Source: Actinoplanes sp. DH11 (GTDB lineage: Bacteria; Actinomycetota; Actinomycetes; Mycobacteriales; Micromonosporaceae). Taken from it: a stretch of 64,000 nt of DNA. A program made the position numbers and the translations under genes. Location of the stretch: contig NZ_JAHWGU010000031.1 of assembly GCF_020873875.1 (NCBI RefSeq), forward strand, positions 1 through 64,000, in the 5' to 3' direction. Below are positions 61,621 through 64,000 of the stretch, in pieces. Every line of letters begins with the position of its first letter. The first letter of the stretch is position 1. Under the pieces are notes generated by a model. It searched no databases and was not told where the DNA came from. It saw nothing but the letters and a program-made list of their open reading frames with translations.

Positions 61621-62886
61621 GTGACGGCGGCGCTCGGCTGGCTCAAACAGGCCCTGCACGATCTCTACGAACAGGACCGGCAGCTGTTCGAGCTGGGCGT
61701 GGGGGAGACCGCGCTGTGTTTCCGGCTGGGTCACCACCTCGCGAACCGCGTGGATGGCCCGTGGGACGTCGACGCGGAGTACGACCGCGAGGGCACGGCC
61801 GCACACCTCAAGACGCGGAACCCGGCGTACGGCACGCACATGCGCCCCGACCTGGTCATCCATCGCAGGGGGCGGGGCGGGCGCACCAACAACCTGCTCT
61901 TTCTCGAGGTGAAACGTCTCCGCGGGGACTCCCTCGACGACGGGGACGTCGACAAGGCGGCCGTCGCCGTCGTGCGCCACCACTACCAACTCGGTGTGGC
62001 GCTGGCCTTGAGCCGCGAGGACGGTTTCGCGCCGTCCTGGTGGGTTTGGGTGCCCGACCCGCGAGGCGTCGCGGTGCCGCTCCATGAGGGATCCGCGGTG
62101 TTCGGCCCGTCGGAGCTGTTCGGGATCATCTCCGGTGGGCATCCGGCCGCCGGGCTCGCCGACGCGGTGCTCGGCGTCATCGGCTCCGCGACCGTCTCGC
62201 TGATCCTGCACGGTTCCTTCGCCACCGGCGACTTCCGCTCCGGCCGCAGCGACGTCGACCTGCTCACCGTGGTCGACCGCCCGCTCACCGACGCCGAGGC
62301 CGCCGCGCTGGAAGGTCTGGTCCGGGACGCGGAAATCGGCACGGCCACCGGCGTCGACCTGCACGTCGTCACCACCGAGGCGGTCGCCGCACCGAGCCCC
62401 GCGCCGCCGGTGGAGCTGCATGTCGGCCGCTACGACCGCACGTCGAGGGGCCGCACGTCGAGCGGCCGCACGTCGACCCGCGTGGAAGTCGCGCGCCGCG
62501 TCGCCGGCGAGCCCGACCTGCCGGCCGAGCTTTCCGCGGCGCGGGCGAACGGGCGTACGCTGCATGGCCTCTCGCCGGGAGAGGTCATCGCCCCCGTGCC
62601 CGGCGGCTGGGTGGTGGCGCGGGGCCGGCACTGGCTCACCACCTGGCTGTCGCTGACCGACGACGCCGAGCATGGCGCTTTCATGGTCCTCACCGCGTGC
62701 CGCATCTGGCGGTTCGCGGCCGAGGGCGTGCACTGCTCCAAGGCGGAGGCGGCCGCGTGGGCACTCGAGCAGGACCCGTCGCTGACCGCCGTCCGGCAGG
62801 CACGCGAGCAGTACGCGGGGCGGCGCGCCTCGATGGAGGCCGCGGGGATCGCGGACGTACTGCGGACCGTCCTCGACCACACCTGA
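61621..62886 (+). CDS. PD-(D/E)XK-like and aminoglycoside-nucleotidyltransferase-like fusion
   Basis: A 421-residue protein. Residues 20-165 have the PD-(D/E)XK nuclease pattern: E29 in GVGETALCFRLG, D77 in MRPDLVIHRR, and E96-X-K98 in LLFLEVKRLRGD. Residues 180-260 are a nucleotidyltransferase: GSFATGDFRSGRSDVDLL with G198, S199 and the metal-binding D211 and D213. Residues 315-395 (HGLSPGEVIAPVPGGWVV, TACRIWRFAAEGVHCSKAEA) match the C-terminal helical domain of ANT(3'')-type aminoglycoside adenylyltransferases. Residues 273-287 come from a 15-bp triplicated repeat. GTG start. The combination is unusual; it could be a toxin-like or defence protein rather than a resistance enzyme. Confidence 0.78.
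   Translation: MTAALGWLKQALHDLYEQDRQLFELGVGETALCFRLGHHLANRVDGPWDVDAEYDREGTAAHLKTRNPAYGTHMRPDLVIHRRGRGGRTNNLLFLEVKRLRGDSLDDGDVDKAAVAVVRHHYQLGVALALSREDGFAPSWWVWVPDPRGVAVPLHEGSAVFGPSELFGIISGGHPAAGLADAVLGVIGSATVSLILHGSFATGDFRSGRSDVDLLTVVDRPLTDAEAAALEGLVRDAEIGTATGVDLHVVTTEAVAAPSPAPPVELHVGRYDRTSRGRTSSGRTSTRVEVARRVAGEPDLPAELSAARANGRTLHGLSPGEVIAPVPGGWVVARGRHWLTTWLSLTDDAEHGAFMVLTACRIWRFAAEGVHCSKAEAAAWALEQDPSLTAVRQAREQYAGRRASMEAAGIADVLRTVLDHT
62436..62480 (+). repeat. 15-bp triplicated in-frame repeat
   Basis: Three 15-bp units (62436-62450, 62451-62465, 62466-62480) based on CCGCACGTCGAGGGG lie inside the fusion gene. They encode RTSRG, RTSSG and RTSTR, a basic serine-rich linker between the two parts of the nucleotidyltransferase region. 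Confidence 0.85.
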
Positions 62887-62918
62887 CCCATCCGGCCGTC
62901 CTTACCTAAAATGGCCGC

Positions 62919-63140
62919 ATGCGGCAGGCGCTGAAAGATCTGACCCTCTCCGAGAACTCCGAGTGGTTCGGCCTGGGCCCGCTGGCGCTCGCCGTTCTGG
63001 CCGGCATCCGAGCTTTCGTGGCCGACGAGCCCTTCGCCCGCTGGGCGTGGACCGCCATCGCCGTTGTCATGCTGGTCCTCTGCGCCGGCTACGTCATCTG
63101 GACGCAGAAGAGGCGATCGGCCGACGGATCGCAGCGATGA
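62919..63140 (+). CDS. Small membrane protein, two helices
   Basis: A 73-residue protein with two hydrophobic segments (FGLGPLALAVLAGIRAFVA, WTAIAVVMLVLCAGYVIWT) and a basic C-terminal end (QKRRSADGSQR). ATG at 62919, 33 bp after the fusion gene, so it is probably in the same operon. No family is recognised. Confidence 0.7.
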   Translation: MRQALKDLTLSENSEWFGLGPLALAVLAGIRAFVADEPFARWAWTAIAVVMLVLCAGYVIWTQKRRSADGSQR

Positions 63141-63281
63141 GATGCCGTTTCGGCCTGTTCGCGTACCGCTGGGCCTGGTGAGCTGAGCGCCGGCGCGGGT
63201 GGGGTATGCGGGACGTGAGGGGCCGGACGCGGAGGCGAACGGGCCGCCGGCCGGGGCCGAGTTGACCGGCGACCCGCCCGG

Positions 63282-64000
63282 TCATCGCAGAGGTCCGCCG
63301 TTGACCAGGTAGTGCAGGTCGCACAGCAGCTCCGAGACGACCACCGGATCGAGGGCGGCGAAGTTCTCCGCCCCGGTAAGCCGTGCGTCGCGGAAGGTCT
63401 GTGTGGGCTGGTCGTAGGCGTCGTTGATCGAGATACCCGGGTCGAGAGGGAAGTCCAGCCATCCAGGACCCGGCAGGTCACACTCCATGGTGTTCTGGAT
63501 CCCGGCGTCCATCGGCGCGCTTCGCCCCCACCACCCGCGACGTTCCAGTTTCAGCAACCGGTCGACCGGGACGTTGACGTCGATGAACTCGGGCAGCTTT
63601 CGTTGTGCGGCCTGTTCCGCGGTCAGCCGCCGCACCGGCCGGTGGAGCTGCGGGAACGGCTGAAGGATCTCGTAGTCGGTGAACAGCGCCGTCCACGCGG
63701 AAAGGTCGGCCTCCAGGTCCACGGGATGGGCGACGCCGACCGCCACGTCGTCGTCCACGGTGAACACCTTGTCGTCGACGTCTGCCGCGCTGCCGTCCTC
63801 GGCCACCCGGAACCTCGTGCCCACCGCACCGTCCGCGCGGTAAGTCACCCACACCACACGCCGTGCCAGGTGCCCCATCAACGGATGCCCGACCAACAGC
63901 CGCCGGAACTCCGCACCGGTCCACCGCCGCCGGACCACCATCGCCTCCTCCAGCCGGCTGACCTGATCCGCCGCCACCGAACGCAGGTCCTTCTTCAACG
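63282..64000 (-). CDS. DUF4132-domain protein, C-terminal part
   Basis: The open frame reaches the end of the window (239 codons seen) and therefore lacks its beginning. The segment WTGAEFRRLLVGHPLMGHL, LARRVVWVTYRADGAVGTRF, YEILQPFPQLHRPVRRLTAE and the final SELLCDLHYLVNGGPLR are typical of DUF4132 (MolR-like) proteins, which are large cytoplasmic proteins of unknown function. An internal ATG near 63998 is not the true start. Confidence 0.85.
   Translation of the reverse strand, partial: LKKDLRSVAADQVSRLEEAMVVRRRWTGAEFRRLLVGHPLMGHLARRVVWVTYRADGAVGTRFRVAEDGSAADVDDKVFTVDDDVAVGVAHPVDLEADLSAWTALFTDYEILQPFPQLHRPVRRLTAEQAAQRKLPEFIDVNVPVDRLLKLERRGWWGRSAPMDAGIQNTMECDLPGPGWLDFPLDPGISINDAYDQPTQTFRDARLTGAENFAALDPVVVSELLCDLHYLVNGGPLR

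Noticed and set aside
61621..62886. Simple aminoglycoside resistance gene
   Set aside because: The N-terminal 165 residues are not part of ANT(3'') enzymes; calling it a resistance gene alone would hide the fusion.
1..64000. CRISPR arrays, rRNA and tRNA genes
   Set aside because: No spaced repeats of CRISPR type and no cloverleaf or rRNA signatures were seen; the tandem repeats are adjacent units without spacers.

Overview
This window is high-GC actinobacterial DNA, most likely from a filamentous member of the Micromonosporaceae such as Actinoplanes; the genus is an inference. The gene families point that way: mycothiol-dependent maleylpyruvate isomerase (MDMPI) domain proteins (three copies), a SCO7613-type membrane protein, an EACC1/caspase pair, an MmyB-type regulator remnant, a zinc-independent L36 paralogue and many GTG starts. 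No rRNA, tRNA or CRISPR array was seen. The region looks like a chromosomal arm with scattered accessory genes rather than a conserved core.

Region by region. 1-4.5 kb: a PadR regulator, a frame-disrupted HAAS/permease-prefix membrane protein, a BCCT transporter, a STAS antagonist and a DUF1330 protein. 4.5-8.5 kb: an ABC exporter pair and NhaA; a 25-bp exact repeat lies in both leaders. 8.6-13.4 kb: an MFS exporter behind a CsoR-like palindrome, a truncated ArsR-like remnant, and a histidine kinase/response regulator pair. 13.6-20.9 kb: an aldo/keto reductase, a STAS-ATPase fusion, an MDMPI protein, an EACC1-caspase pair in which the caspase carries a C-terminal VOC domain, an S41 peptidase, an Mth938-like protein and a NUDIX hydrolase. 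21-29 kb: repeats and remnants (SDR tail, MmyB regulator, signal peptidase) around a dehydrogenase-cupin operon and a KstD-like flavoprotein. 29-37.8 kb: a small L36 gene, an MDMPI protein, a 1211-residue SCO7613-like protein, hydrolases, a lipoprotein and a PPOX protein. 38-48 kb: FabH, an internally deleted GNAT, a phytase/esterase-like secreted protein, a GT39 enzyme, an AraC regulator, a DHFR-like protein, an SMI1-like protein, and a TetR/TIM-barrel pair sharing a perfect palindrome. 48-57 kb: mobile-DNA-rich, with a visibly lower-GC CHAT protease gene, an IS1380-type transposase, an IS3-like orfA fragment and a tyrosine recombinase cut by an in-frame TAG. 57-64 kb: hypothetical proteins, two apparent single-base frameshifts, an MDMPI-CPCC fusion, a GNAT, a PD-(D/E)XK-nucleotidyltransferase fusion and the 3' end of a DUF4132 gene that runs off the window.

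The strongest leads for something undescribed are: (i) a roughly 210-bp extragenic repeat present three times (21241, 36503 reversed, 37911) with a 28-position stem that shows a compensatory T-A to C-G change; (ii) the EACC1 plus caspase-VOC module; (iii) the nuclease-like/aminoglycoside-nucleotidyltransferase-like fusion at 61621; (iv) the low-GC CHAT protease island. At least three apparent frameshifts and one nonsense codon occur in the window, so assembly error and true gene decay need to be separated.
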